DNA of 37,360 bases. Source: JAZDEY01 sp043808325 [NCBI: Candidatus Eiseniibacteriota bacterium]. Lineage in GTDB: Bacteria > Arandabacterota > Arandabacteria > Arandabacterales. Position 1 is the first letter of the stretch; each line of letters starts with the position of its first letter. The translations under genes and the position numbers were made by a program. Shown here piece by piece: positions 8,713 through 17,115 of this stretch. The notes beneath the pieces are model-generated. The model saw only the letters and a program-made list of their open reading frames with translations, was not told where the DNA came from and made no database searches. Location of the stretch: NCBI GenBank assembly GCA_043808325.1, contig JAZDEY010000007.1, positions 1-37,360 of the forward strand, given 5' to 3'.

Positions 8713-9426
8713 ATGGCAAAGGCAAGAAACGTCACAGTAGGAGATCGTGAAAACCTCGGCCCCGCGAGGCGTCCGGTGGAGCCGCCCCTCAGGCGGAAGC
8801 CGGAGAGCCCCCCGGGGGACGGCTCAGGCGATGCTGATGACCAGGATCTGGTCAGGCTTGCCAGGACGGGCGATCGGCGGTCGTTCGGCAAGTTGGTGCT
8901 TCGTTATCAGAGCAAAATCTACAGGCTCGCCAGACGGATGACCGCGACCGACGAGGACGCCGAAGACGTCCTTCAGGAAGCCTTCGTCAAGGCCTACAGG
9001 TCGCTACCCGAGTTCAAAGGCGAATCCAAATTCTCGACCTGGCTCTACCGTATCACGGTCAACCTTGCCCTGATGAAGCTTCGAAAGCGAAAAGTCGATG
9101 CCGTGTCACTTGACATCCCGGTAACGACCGAGGAGGGAGAAGTCCCGCGGGACTTCCAGAACGGAAAACCCGATCCTCTCGCCAACCTGATGGAGAAGGA
9201 AGCCCGCGAGGTCCTCGACAGAGCCATAGCCGAACTTCCATCCAGCTATCGAGCGGTCTTTGTCTTGAGGCACGTTGAGGGCCTCTCGACGGGCGATACC
9301 GCAAGGATCCTCAGGGTATCGGTTCCGGCGGTCAAGTCCCGGCTCCATCGCACGCGAACTCTATTAAGATCGAAACTTATGAAACACCAAGTGCATCAAA
9401 CAAGATTGAGGGGGAGATCCGCATAG
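8713..9426 (+). CDS. ECF-family RNA polymerase sigma factor
   Basis: An extracytoplasmic-function sigma70 factor with regions 2 and 4 only, about 237 residues. Region 2 (about 45-110) has DQDLVRLARTGDRRSFGKLV, then DAEDVLQEAFVKAYRSL and FSTWLYRITVNLALMKLR. Region 4 (about 165-225) has LPSSYRAVFVLRHVEGLS and the helix-turn-helix ARILRVSVPAVKSRLHRTR. The 40-residue N-terminal extension is Pro/Arg-rich and uninformative. The frame is open to 8647; I chose the ATG at 8713 because residues before it add nothing recognisable, but no strong ribosome-binding site decides the matter. The stop is 1 nt from the start of the anti-sigma gene, so the pair is translationally coupled. The signal and regulon are unknown. 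Confidence 0.93.
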   Translation: MAKARNVTVGDRENLGPARRPVEPPLRRKPESPPGDGSGDADDQDLVRLARTGDRRSFGKLVLRYQSKIYRLARRMTATDEDAEDVLQEAFVKAYRSLPEFKGESKFSTWLYRITVNLALMKLRKRKVDAVSLDIPVTTEEGEVPRDFQNGKPDPLANLMEKEAREVLDRAIAELPSSYRAVFVLRHVEGLSTGDTARILRVSVPAVKSRLHRTRTLLRSKLMKHQVHQTRLRGRSA

Positions 9427-9427
9427 C

Positions 9428-9697
9428 ATGCATCCATGCCGAGGCCACTGTAGGAACCTGTTGCCCCATATGACCGACTTTCTCGAGGGTGACGCAGGAG
9501 ACAAGGTTTGCCGCCGGATTGAGCGTCACATGATCGGCTGCGAGAAATGCCGTATGTACGTCGATACCCACCGAAGGGTGATCCGCATTTATGATACCTG
9601 GCGGGATGCGAGCATCCCCAAGGGCGCCGAAATCAGACTCAAGAAGCGACTTAGGGAGGAATTGACCCACGGTACGAAGCGGGGCAAGCGCAGGTAG
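9428..9697 (+). CDS. zinc-binding anti-sigma factor (soluble)
   Basis: An 89-residue protein directly after the ECF sigma gene. It has the zinc anti-sigma signature HxxxCxxC (His34, Cys38, Cys41 in RHMIGCEKC) with further Cys/His at 4, 7, 8 and 28 that could complete the zinc site. There is no transmembrane segment: after the zinc motif comes a charged helical tail to residue 89. It would therefore bind and release its sigma factor in the cytoplasm, perhaps through thiol oxidation or metal loss as known for RsrA/ChrR-type proteins (inference). A purine-rich GAGGGGGAG lies about 10 nt upstream, inside the sigma gene. Confidence 0.8.
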   Translation: MHPCRGHCRNLLPHMTDFLEGDAGDKVCRRIERHMIGCEKCRMYVDTHRRVIRIYDTWRDASIPKGAEIRLKKRLREELTHGTKRGKRR

Positions 9698-9787
9698 CTG
9701 AAGGCCCGCGGGCTTAAGGGCAGGTCCGGCAGCAACCAATCTTCGCACTACACCACAGGGAGGGCGCAGGTCGTATCGTCACCGGTC

Positions 9788-12700
9788 TCAGCGGTTGGCC
9801 TCAAGCTTCTGTCTCGCCGCGGCATGGTCGGGCTTGAGCTGAAGCGTGCGCTGCCAGGCCGCGATCGCCCCGGCCTTATCCCCGAGTTCGAGCAAAGCCT
9901 CGCCGAGGCTATAGTAGGCGGGATAGAAGGTCGGGGCAAGCCCGAGAGCTCGCTTGTAGTACTCGACGGCCTGCGCCCAGTTCTGTTCCCGCGCATAGGT
10001 CAATCCTAGGTTGTATATGGCATGAGGCCGGGCCGGGGCGATCGCGGCCGCCTTCTCGAATTGTCCCCGGGCATTTACAGTATCGCCCTCACCGAGGTAG
10101 ATGTTGCCGAGATTATTGCGCGCCTCATAATTGCCGGGATTATATTCCACAGCGCGCCGGTAGGCATCCTTTGCTTCGGGCGCCTGCTTCGTCTGGTCAT
10201 AACACAGTCCGATGCGAAGCATAATGCCGTCATTGCGGGGTAGTATCTTGCCGGCATCGATGAAATACTTGAGTGCCTTGTCGGGCTTTCCCCACCGTAG
10301 ATAGCATTCGCCGAGGCTTACGTGGGGATCAACCAAGTCTGGCCTAAGTGCGAGCGCCTTCTCCAGCTTGGGCAGGGCCTGTTCAAACTTGCCTTCGGCG
10401 AGATACCTCACTCCCAATTGGTAGATGACGTCGTAGTTCTCAGTGCCGGCCTCGGCCGCGCGCTCCAGGGTGGCCTTGACCGATTCCAGAGCCGAGATCG
10501 CGCCGGCCGCGATGCGGTTTCCGGGATCCACGGCAAGGGCCTGTTCATACTGAGTTTGGGCGAGCCCCGCTTCGCCGCCGGCATTACGCATGTGCCCGGC
10601 AATGATGCTCGATGAAACAAACATCGCCTTGGCGATTGCACCGGCCGCAGAGGCGGAATCCAGACCCGCCGCTTGAATATTGGTTACATAGGGCAGGGGA
10701 CTCGGTCTCAGGGCCAGCAATTCCTCCAGATTCGAACTCAGATATGCCTTGGCGGTGCCGCGGCGGGCGATTCCGAATTCCAGGACGGGATGATCGTCGG
10801 TATTTCGGACCGCGCCGTTACAGAATTTCCTCACGGCATCCCCATCGGCGAGGAAACACGATATCAGAGTGAAAGGATCATCGACGAGGATGCTCGCCAG
10901 ATCCTCACGCAGGGCAGGGTCGGTGAACGTGCCGGCGAACCGGGCCAGGTCTATGTTGACCGGGCCGTCCTTCCTGCCCACGAGTAAAGCGTGCTGGGAG
11001 AAGGTCATATAGCAGTACCATATGGCCATGTCGGGAAAGGCGTCACTGAAGGCTTTGAGCGCTGCCTGCAAATCGGGCCTGCTTATATCCAGAGGGATCC
11101 AGCATGACGCAATTCCTCCCGGCTTGAGTTTCTCTCTTACCTCTTTGAAGTGGTCGTAGGTATAGAGGGCCGAGGCTCCGCCGCTACCCGGGTATATGGA
11201 ATCCGTCATCAAGATGTCGTACTTGTCCTTGGTGAGGAGAACGTAGTTCTTGCCGTCCATTATGAAGATCCTGACATTGGACCTGTCGAAGACGTTGAGG
11301 TTGAGAGCGCTAAAGAACCGTCGCGAGGTGGCGATCACATTCTTGCAGATCTCTATCCCGTCGATCCTGCCCACGTTGTGCAGATTGAGGATCCGAAGCG
11401 TCTCGCCGCTACCGAAGCCTATGTGCGCGATCCTCTCGGTATCGTCCGCCAGGAGGACCGGGAAGTGAGCCTGGAGCTTCTGGGTTACGCGCAGCATGAA
11501 GCTGGTGCCGGCGACATCGACGCCGTCGATTGCAAGCAGATCGTAGTCGGGGTAGCGGTGTACGGTGACCGTTCCGCTCGCGCCCTCCTTAAAGTAGACG
11601 AGTTCGCTGCCGGGCTGTTTCATATTGAAGGTCTTGGCAAAGACCGCCGGCCGGATCATGTAGGTCGCCGCGAGGAGCGCGGCAAAAACCACGGCGGTCG
11701 CCGTGAGCCATACTCGCCGCTTACCCACACATGAGAAGAGCATCACGCCCAGGGCAATGTTGACGGATGCAAGCAGCGCTATCGATCTTGCCGAGCCCAT
11801 CGAAGGCACCATCACAAAGCCGGCAAGCAGGGCGCCTGCGACCGCGCCAACCGTGTTGGAGAAATAGATTCTGCCGATCGATGACGAGACAAGATTCCTT
11901 CTGGTATAGATCTTGGTGACTATCGGGAAGGCCGCTCCCATCAAGAGGGTCGGGGCGAACATCACCGCGGCGGTCTGAAGGAAATCTGCACCCCTCAGGC
12001 GCAGCAGGCTGCCTCCGGGGTTTTTGAGCGCAAAGTAGTTGTGCGCGAGGTCGAGCTCACGCAGCAGGTAGATCGACGCAAAAACCGCGGCCCCTATCAA
12101 GATCTCGACGATCGCAAGCGCCTCGATCGGGTGCTTCGAACGGTCCACCAGCTTGGAGGCTATGAAGCTTCCCAGCGCGAGGCCCACCAAGAAAGTGGTC
12201 AACATGATGCTGAAGGCGTGTACGGTGAGCCCGAGCGAAAAGACCATCACCTTGGTATAGATGACCTCGTAGGCGAGGGCAGCAGCGCCTGATACGGCAT
12301 AGGATATGAGAACGACCAGTGCGACGTAGCGCGGAAGCCACTGGTCCGGAGCGTCCGGAAGTTGGCCTGCCGGGGCTTGTGCCCGAGACGGCGCGCCTGC
12401 CTGCTGCGAGAGCGCGGCATCAGACGCCTCGGATACGGATGCTGCGGTAGCTCCAGATGGGGCAGATGGTGCCGCCTCTACCGCGAATTGGCTCTTTCTT
12501 CCCATGTAAAGTGCGGCAAGGCCGACCGCGCAGCCAAGGCCTGCCGCCAAGTAGACCGAATGGGATACGCCGAGCACTTCCAGCAGGAAGAAGCCGGTCA
12601 AGAACGATCCGGCCACGGCGCCGAAAGTGTTCACGGTATAGAGGGCACCGATATTGCTTCCGATCTTAGCGTACTCACGGCCCGCGAACTTGCTCAGGAT

Positions 12701-13117
12701 CGGTAGGGTCGCGCCCATCAGGGTTGTCGGGACCAGCAGTATCAGGAATGAGAGCAGGAAACGCAGGATGGTAACCGGTAGCGGTCGTTGCCCGAAAGCC
12801 TGAAACACGGCTGAGTAAAGCCCGGTAAGGTGGCCGATCAGTAAGGGAACAAGAAGAGCATACACTCCCACGGCAATCTCAAGCACGCCGTAGACCATCA
12901 CCGGCCTTGTGAAGGAGTCACCACGGCTGCCCAGGAGGATGCTTCCCAGGGCAAGGCCCGCCATGTAGGCGGCGAGCACCGTGCTTGCGGCATGGACGGT
13001 GTTCCCGAAGATAAGGGTGAACATTCTTGTCCAGGCGACCTCGTAGACCAGGCCCGCCGCCCCGGACACGAAGAAGAGCGTGAAAACCAGTATCTTGGTC
13101 TTTTCTGCAGACCGCAT
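9788..13117 (-). CDS. membrane-embedded spermidine-synthase-like protein with C-terminal TPR repeats
   Basis: A 1109-residue fusion. Two related membrane blocks (about 8-206 and 262-490) each start with a similar SGAA-L-YEV-(W/Y)T motif and contain a LMGA-PI segment. They are joined by an Ala/Ser/Gln-rich linker (212-258). Residues about 505-770 form a spermidine-synthase-like Rossmann domain: IGFGSGETLRIL (566-577, SAM/dcSAM site), DGIEI (acidic loop) and MTDSIYP with Asp639 at the proton-acceptor position. Residues about 850-1105 carry five or six TPRs. Such fused membrane aminopropyltransferase-like proteins are known in bacterial genomes but their substrates are mostly undefined. Start ATG at 13117 is backed by GGGAG 6 nt upstream. 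It is divergent from the methyltransferase gene and has its own promoter plus an 18-bp palindrome at the start site. Confidence 0.88.
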   Translation of the reverse strand: MRSAEKTKILVFTLFFVSGAAGLVYEVAWTRMFTLIFGNTVHAASTVLAAYMAGLALGSILLGSRGDSFTRPVMVYGVLEIAVGVYALLVPLLIGHLTGLYSAVFQAFGQRPLPVTILRFLLSFLILLVPTTLMGATLPILSKFAGREYAKIGSNIGALYTVNTFGAVAGSFLTGFFLLEVLGVSHSVYLAAGLGCAVGLAALYMGRKSQFAVEAAPSAPSGATAASVSEASDAALSQQAGAPSRAQAPAGQLPDAPDQWLPRYVALVVLISYAVSGAAALAYEVIYTKVMVFSLGLTVHAFSIMLTTFLVGLALGSFIASKLVDRSKHPIEALAIVEILIGAAVFASIYLLRELDLAHNYFALKNPGGSLLRLRGADFLQTAAVMFAPTLLMGAAFPIVTKIYTRRNLVSSSIGRIYFSNTVGAVAGALLAGFVMVPSMGSARSIALLASVNIALGVMLFSCVGKRRVWLTATAVVFAALLAATYMIRPAVFAKTFNMKQPGSELVYFKEGASGTVTVHRYPDYDLLAIDGVDVAGTSFMLRVTQKLQAHFPVLLADDTERIAHIGFGSGETLRILNLHNVGRIDGIEICKNVIATSRRFFSALNLNVFDRSNVRIFIMDGKNYVLLTKDKYDILMTDSIYPGSGGASALYTYDHFKEVREKLKPGGIASCWIPLDISRPDLQAALKAFSDAFPDMAIWYCYMTFSQHALLVGRKDGPVNIDLARFAGTFTDPALREDLASILVDDPFTLISCFLADGDAVRKFCNGAVRNTDDHPVLEFGIARRGTAKAYLSSNLEELLALRPSPLPYVTNIQAAGLDSASAAGAIAKAMFVSSSIIAGHMRNAGGEAGLAQTQYEQALAVDPGNRIAAGAISALESVKATLERAAEAGTENYDVIYQLGVRYLAEGKFEQALPKLEKALALRPDLVDPHVSLGECYLRWGKPDKALKYFIDAGKILPRNDGIMLRIGLCYDQTKQAPEAKDAYRRAVEYNPGNYEARNNLGNIYLGEGDTVNARGQFEKAAAIAPARPHAIYNLGLTYAREQNWAQAVEYYKRALGLAPTFYPAYYSLGEALLELGDKAGAIAAWQRTLQLKPDHAAARQKLEANR

Positions 13118-13135
13118 AAAACTCTCCCGCTGGAC

Positions 13136-13153
13136 CTTAGGGATATCTCTAAG
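13136..13153 (-). promoter_or_regulatory. 18-bp palindrome at the transcription start, operator candidate
   Basis: CTTAGGGATATCTCTAAG is an inverted repeat with one mismatched pair (16 of 18 positions symmetric). It lies between the -10 box (13154-13159) and the ribosome-binding site of the 9788-13117 gene, over the predicted transcription start. This placement fits a repressor site; the regulator is unknown. Confidence 0.4.
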
Positions 13154-13183
13154 ATGTTACTCCGTCGGCTAAGCCCAAGTCAA
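13154..13183 (-). promoter_or_regulatory. sigma70 promoter of the membrane/TPR fusion gene
   Basis: On the minus strand TTGACT (13183-13178) and TAACAT (13159-13154) are 18 nt apart. The start would be near 13147, leaving a leader of about 30 nt. Confidence 0.5.
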
Positions 13184-13276
13184 TAGGAAGCGATCGGTGG
13201 TCGCCTGTTTGTGCGGACACTGCTGCTGCGCGGCTCGGCCCAAGACTGGGCCGCGCGAGCGCCCGCCCAATTCCGG

Positions 13277-13305
13277 TTGACGTTCCGAGCCCGCGCATCT
13301 ATATT
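13277..13305 (+). promoter_or_regulatory. sigma70 promoter of the methyltransferase gene
   Basis: TTGACG (13277-13282) and TATATT (13300-13305) are separated by 17 nt. A start near 13312 leaves about 31 nt to the ATG at 13344. A GC-rich hairpin (GGCCCA/TGGGCC, 13237-13252) lies between this promoter and the divergent one. Confidence 0.65.
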
Positions 13306-13343
13306 TGGGTCTGCACCCTGTCTGGGTGCCCGGAGAGTGAGCA

Positions 13344-14324
13344 ATGACCGACAGCAGTTTCGTGGAGTCTCACACCAAACAGCCGTTGAGAGAAGATGTG
13401 GCGGGGAATCTGTATTGCGATCTGGACGGCCGCCGCATTGTCTACAGCAACCATGACGGCAGCTACGATTTCGTTCATCCCGACTCCGAGAATATTGCGG
13501 ACCGGGAATTCTACGACCAGCGTTACCGGACGACCAGATCGGAAAGGTTGACCTTCGAACGGATCCGATATCACTGGTCTGATGATGGAAGGCCCGAGAA
13601 TGCCATTTTGCTCAAGAGCCTGGGGAATCTGTCCGGCAAGAGGGTGCTCCTCCTCGGCAACGGGGTGTCCATCATGGAGCTCTATTTCCTTCATCTCGGT
13701 GCTTACGTGGTCTATACCGATATCTCGCTCCCGGCAGTGAAACACGTGCAGGACCAGCTGGCGGCCTCGAGCCTTAAAGAACTCGGGTCCGGCAACATAG
13801 AATTTCACGCCGTTGACGGCTTGCATCTGCCGTTCGCCGATGCATCGTTCGACATCATCTATGGGGCAGCGTTCGTTCATCACGTTGAAGACCTCGAGGG
13901 GTTCCTCTCCGAAGTCAAGCGCTGTCTCAAGGACGGCGGAAGATGCAGATTCCTGGACTGTGCGCACTCGCCGATCTGGGAATTCGCCAAGCGCACGGTT
14001 CTCCGGCCGCTTAAGATCTATCTTGAGAAGAAGCGAGGCATATCGCCTGAGGATGCCCGGGCCGCCGAGCGAGGGGGCTTCACCGAGTCCCAGGTCGCCG
14101 ACCTGATGCGTAAGGTTGGATTCAGAGACGCGGTTTTTGTACGAGTCTCCTTCTTTGTCCGCCTGACGCACAGAGGTCTCGGCAAGATCTTCGGGTGGGA
14201 TGTGAAGGTGTTTGAACGAGGCAGGCCACTCCTTGTGATCGCCAGGTGGATGGACAGCCTGTTTACCCGCAGCCGGCTGATGTGTAATAACCTCATAGCC
14301 CTGGTCTGGGGTTTTGATAAATAG
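13344..14324 (+). CDS. class I SAM-dependent methyltransferase
   Basis: A 326-residue soluble methyltransferase with the Methyltransf_11-type core in the middle. Motif I is VLLLGNGVS (101-109). Asp126 (VVYTDIS) sits at the ribose-binding acidic position. DGLHLPFADASFDIIYGAAFVHH (158-180, motifs II and III region) and LKDGGRCRFLD (195-205) complete the fold. The first 90 residues and the last 110 are less conserved; the C-terminal part has amphipathic segments. The acceptor is unknown: families of this build modify lipids, quinones or small molecules. GGAG (13332-13335) precedes the ATG by 8 nt. It is a single-gene unit by its spacing, divergent from the TPR fusion gene, so co-regulation from the shared 226-bp region is possible. 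Confidence 0.88.
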   Translation: MTDSSFVESHTKQPLREDVAGNLYCDLDGRRIVYSNHDGSYDFVHPDSENIADREFYDQRYRTTRSERLTFERIRYHWSDDGRPENAILLKSLGNLSGKRVLLLGNGVSIMELYFLHLGAYVVYTDISLPAVKHVQDQLAASSLKELGSGNIEFHAVDGLHLPFADASFDIIYGAAFVHHVEDLEGFLSEVKRCLKDGGRCRFLDCAHSPIWEFAKRTVLRPLKIYLEKKRGISPEDARAAERGGFTESQVADLMRKVGFRDAVFVRVSFFVRLTHRGLGKIFGWDVKVFERGRPLLVIARWMDSLFTRSRLMCNNLIALVWGFDK

Positions 14325-14384
14325 GTTTGAGCCTGCACCATCGCCTTCCGCGTACCAGGCTCTGAGCAGCCCGCGCCATTCAAC

Positions 14385-14413
14385 TTGACTTGGTGCGCTA
14401 TCTCGCATATAAT
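14385..14413 (+). promoter_or_regulatory. sigma70 promoter of the M28 peptidase gene
   Basis: TTGACT (14385-14390) and a perfect TATAAT (14408-14413) are 17 nt apart. The transcript would start near 14420, 39 nt before the ATG. Confidence 0.75.
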
Positions 14414-14458
14414 CAAGTATAAGGAAGAGAAGGCACGACACCGAGAAGGGGGTTAGCG

Positions 14459-16963
14459 ATGCGCGGATTTGCGTTTTTTTGTTTTATAGTAGTGATTCTT
14501 GCTACCGGCCTTGCTCTTGCGGATGAGGAATCGCTTATTCTGGCGGTTGATAAGCCGGTCGGGATTGAGACCGTGCGTCACGCCGGTCTTCACTATCTCA
14601 CCGACCTGGGAGACAGGCTCCTGGTCGAGGGTGACCAACCCGCTGCCGACAGGCTCGCGCTGGCAGGAGTTCAGTTCTCGGTCATTGCGGGTCTTCGCCC
14701 GGGCGACGAGATCTTTCTTCTGAGGCCCCGGAGCTTCCGGGACGAGTTGCTCTACGGAGGCGTGCTTCACGAAGTCGGTACGGGCCAGTACCTCGCCACC
14801 ATTGCCAAGGATGAAGTTGACGATCTGAAGCTGCTTCCCTTCCAGAAGACCAGACTGATTCCGTCGACGTTTCCCGAAGCGCACAGGGCCGCGGCCGATT
14901 TGGGGGTCGCTGCGATCATACCCAAGCCTCCCATTCAGAGCATCGTCTCCACCATATCGCAAGATACACTTAGCAAATACATCTCACAGATGAGCGGGCA
15001 TGAGCCTGTCGTGATCGGCGGCGTTATGGATACCCTGCTTACCAGGTACTCCTACAGTTGGCGCTTCAACCACGCTGCCAGCTACATCTATGAACGCTTC
15101 CAGAGCTATGGGTTGGACGTTGAATATCACAATTATGTCGTCTGTTCCTTCGATTTCTATGGTGACTATTTCTGTAACTCCCAGATCGGTTGGGCGGTGG
15201 GCAGCGATCAGAAGGCCTTCAAGACCACCGACGGAGGCCTGACCTGGACCCGCCAGAGTCCTAACGCGGCCAACCAGACTCTGATGGGCGTCTGTTTTGT
15301 GGATACGCTAACGGGGTGGCTCTCGGGCACAGCCGGTACGATTCGCCGTACCTTGAATGGCGGCACCACCTGGGGCACCCAGACCTCGGGTACCGGCAGC
15401 ACCCTAAGGGAGATTTTCTTCCTGGATCCGCAGAACGGGTGGGTTGTGGGGTATGGCGGTACGGTTCGAAGAACCACCAACGGAGGCACTAACTGGACGG
15501 GAGTCACCAGCGGAGTGACGGGCGATCTCTACGGGTGCGATTTCAGGTCCAACACCCGGGGATGGGCGTGCGGCGCGAACGGCATCATCATCTACTGGGA
15601 CGGCACTTCCTGGACTCCTCAGACCAGCGGCACGGTCGAGAACCTGCTCGATATTTACTTCGTCAATGATAATGTCGGCTGGGCAGCCGGTGGCGGATAC
15701 GTGGTCCTCAAGACGGTCGATGGCGGCCAGCACTGGAATCTGCAAACTGTCCCGGCCGAGGCCGATCCTTTCCTTAAAGGGGTCTGTTTTGCGGATAGTC
15801 TCAACGGCTGGGTCGTGGGTCTGAGCGGAACCGTGATTCACACCAGCGATAGCGGCGCGACCTGGGAAGTCCAGGGTACCGGAACCCTCTTCGGCCTGAG
15901 ATGGGTGCATTTCATAGATGCTCAGGAAGGCTGGACGGTCGGCTACGGCGGCACGATTCTCCACACCTCCGACGGCGGCACAACCTGGGAGAACCAGCGC
16001 GAGAATCTGCCGGCGGCCAACATAAAGACCTTGAAGAATATCGTGGCGACCAAGCCGGGCACGTCCTCGACGGAGCAGGTGATCATCTGCGGCCATGCAG
16101 ACGATATCTCACCGGACTACAACAACCTCGCCCCCGGCGCCGACGACAATGCCAGCGGCACGGCTGCAGCGATTGAGGCCGCCCGCGTGATGGCATCTTC
16201 TTCCTTCAAGCGGACCATCAAGTTCATCGGCTGGTCCGGTGAAGAGGAAGGCCTCTACGGGAGCGGCGAGTATGCGGCTATGGCCAAGGCTCGGGGAGAC
16301 GACATAAGGGGTGTCCTCAACTTCGATATGATAGGTTATGTCAATGTGGCCCCCGAGGACATCGACATATTCGGGAATGCGGCCTCGGAGTGGCTGGTCG
16401 ATTTCACGATCGATTGCGCCGACGCTTATGTTCCGGGGCTTCTCACCAAGAAGATAATCGACCCGAATGAGAGCGGTTCGGATCACTACATGTTCTGGGC
16501 CGCGGGCTATGATGCCCTGCTGGCGATAGAGGACGGCAATGTGCCTTATCCTTTCTATCACACGATCTACGATACTCTGGGTAATCTCACAATGCCGTTC
16601 TGCACCGACGTGGTGAGAATGGGTATTGCGGCTCTCGCGGAGCTGGCGGAGTTTGACACCACCGCCGGGGTGCCAGCGGTTCCATCGGTGCCCTTTGCGG
16701 TCTCGGCGTATCCCAATCCTCTCAATTCGGCGACCACGATAACATTCGCCCTGGGGTCGCCCGGCGTTGTCAGGGCCTGCGTCTATGATGTGGCGGGCAA
16801 GGTCGTAAAGACTCTCCACGCGGGTTCGCTTCCCGAGGGCGGCAACCAGCTTACGTGGCAGGGTGACGACGCGAAGGGCGCCATGGTGGCTCCCGGCATC
16901 TACTTTGCCCGCATAGATACGGTAGCGGGCAAGGCCTCGGCAAAGGTGATGGTCATCCGGTAA
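14459..16963 (+). CDS. secreted M28 metallopeptidase with inserted YCF48-like beta-propeller and C-terminal sorting-type domain
   Basis: An 834-residue secreted zinc aminopeptidase. Residues 1-21 are a signal peptide, and 22-160 a propeptide-like region. The peptidase fold seems to begin at about 190-228, is interrupted by six or seven repeats of the form GWAVG..GTI..T.DGG.TW (about 243-512), and resumes at 520-720. Metal ligands are visible: His546 (GHADD), Asp562/563 (GADDNASG), the GEEEG glutamates (595-597), Asp623 (NFDMIGY) and His701 (FYHTIYDT). Residues 745-834 are the YPNP...YDVAGK...PGIYFAR domain shared with the subtilase and M14 enzyme. AAGGGGG precedes the ATG by about 8 nt. A single-gene unit with its own promoter and terminator. 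The repeats resemble HCF136/YCF48 propeller blades; here they may hold a substrate or partner (inference). Confidence 0.93.
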   Translation: MRGFAFFCFIVVILATGLALADEESLILAVDKPVGIETVRHAGLHYLTDLGDRLLVEGDQPAADRLALAGVQFSVIAGLRPGDEIFLLRPRSFRDELLYGGVLHEVGTGQYLATIAKDEVDDLKLLPFQKTRLIPSTFPEAHRAAADLGVAAIIPKPPIQSIVSTISQDTLSKYISQMSGHEPVVIGGVMDTLLTRYSYSWRFNHAASYIYERFQSYGLDVEYHNYVVCSFDFYGDYFCNSQIGWAVGSDQKAFKTTDGGLTWTRQSPNAANQTLMGVCFVDTLTGWLSGTAGTIRRTLNGGTTWGTQTSGTGSTLREIFFLDPQNGWVVGYGGTVRRTTNGGTNWTGVTSGVTGDLYGCDFRSNTRGWACGANGIIIYWDGTSWTPQTSGTVENLLDIYFVNDNVGWAAGGGYVVLKTVDGGQHWNLQTVPAEADPFLKGVCFADSLNGWVVGLSGTVIHTSDSGATWEVQGTGTLFGLRWVHFIDAQEGWTVGYGGTILHTSDGGTTWENQRENLPAANIKTLKNIVATKPGTSSTEQVIICGHADDISPDYNNLAPGADDNASGTAAAIEAARVMASSSFKRTIKFIGWSGEEEGLYGSGEYAAMAKARGDDIRGVLNFDMIGYVNVAPEDIDIFGNAASEWLVDFTIDCADAYVPGLLTKKIIDPNESGSDHYMFWAAGYDALLAIEDGNVPYPFYHTIYDTLGNLTMPFCTDVVRMGIAALAELAEFDTTAGVPAVPSVPFAVSAYPNPLNSATTITFALGSPGVVRACVYDVAGKVVKTLHAGSLPEGGNQLTWQGDDAKGAMVAPGIYFARIDTVAGKASAKVMVIR

Positions 16964-17008
16964 GATTCACAGGCTGTGGCCGGGTAACGACCGTACAGGC
17001 GATGAATG

Positions 17009-17034
17009 GGCGGGGCCTCGAGCCCCGCCTTTCT
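17009..17034 (+). terminator. Rho-independent terminator after the M28 peptidase gene
   Basis: GGCGGGGC (17009-17016) and GCCCCGCC (17022-17029) form an 8-bp perfect stem with a 5-nt loop, followed by TTTCT. It lies 45 nt after the stop codon and separates this unit from the rhomboid/clpB promoter. Confidence 0.8.
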
Positions 17035-17060
17035 CATTGGTCCGGACGCCCCCTCGCCCC

Positions 17061-17089
17061 TTGACACCGCGCGGCGTCGGGCATACCAT
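17061..17089 (+). promoter_or_regulatory. sigma70 promoter of the rhomboid-clpB unit
   Basis: A perfect TTGACA (17061-17066) is followed after 17 nt by TACCAT (17084-17089). The start near 17096 leaves about 20 nt before the rhomboid ATG. No CIRCE-like inverted repeat is seen, so heat control of clpB, if any, is by another route. Confidence 0.6.
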
Positions 17090-17115
17090 TCCTTGAGGCT
17101 TCCAGGGGCACGTGA

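Noticed and set aside
9702-9716. GC-rich palindrome GCCCGCGGGC after the anti-sigma gene as a terminator
   Set aside because: No loop-forming spacer and no T tract; too short to support a terminator call.
13228-13252. GC-rich hairpin between the divergent promoters as a terminator
   Set aside because: It lies upstream of both promoters and outside either transcript, with no T tract; at most a protein-binding palindrome.
14329-14362. Inverted repeat GAGCCTG/CAGGCTC after the methyltransferase gene as a terminator
   Set aside because: The loop is about 20 nt and no T tract follows; could be chance.
13299-14441. 380-codon minus-strand frame opposite the methyltransferase
   Set aside because: The plus strand has promoter, ribosome-binding site and methyltransferase motifs; the minus frame has none.
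15190-15990. Possible tandem DNA repeat or CRISPR-like array in the M28 gene
   Set aside because: The periodicity is protein-level (GWAVG...DGG.TW propeller repeats); DNA copies are diverged and there are no spacers.
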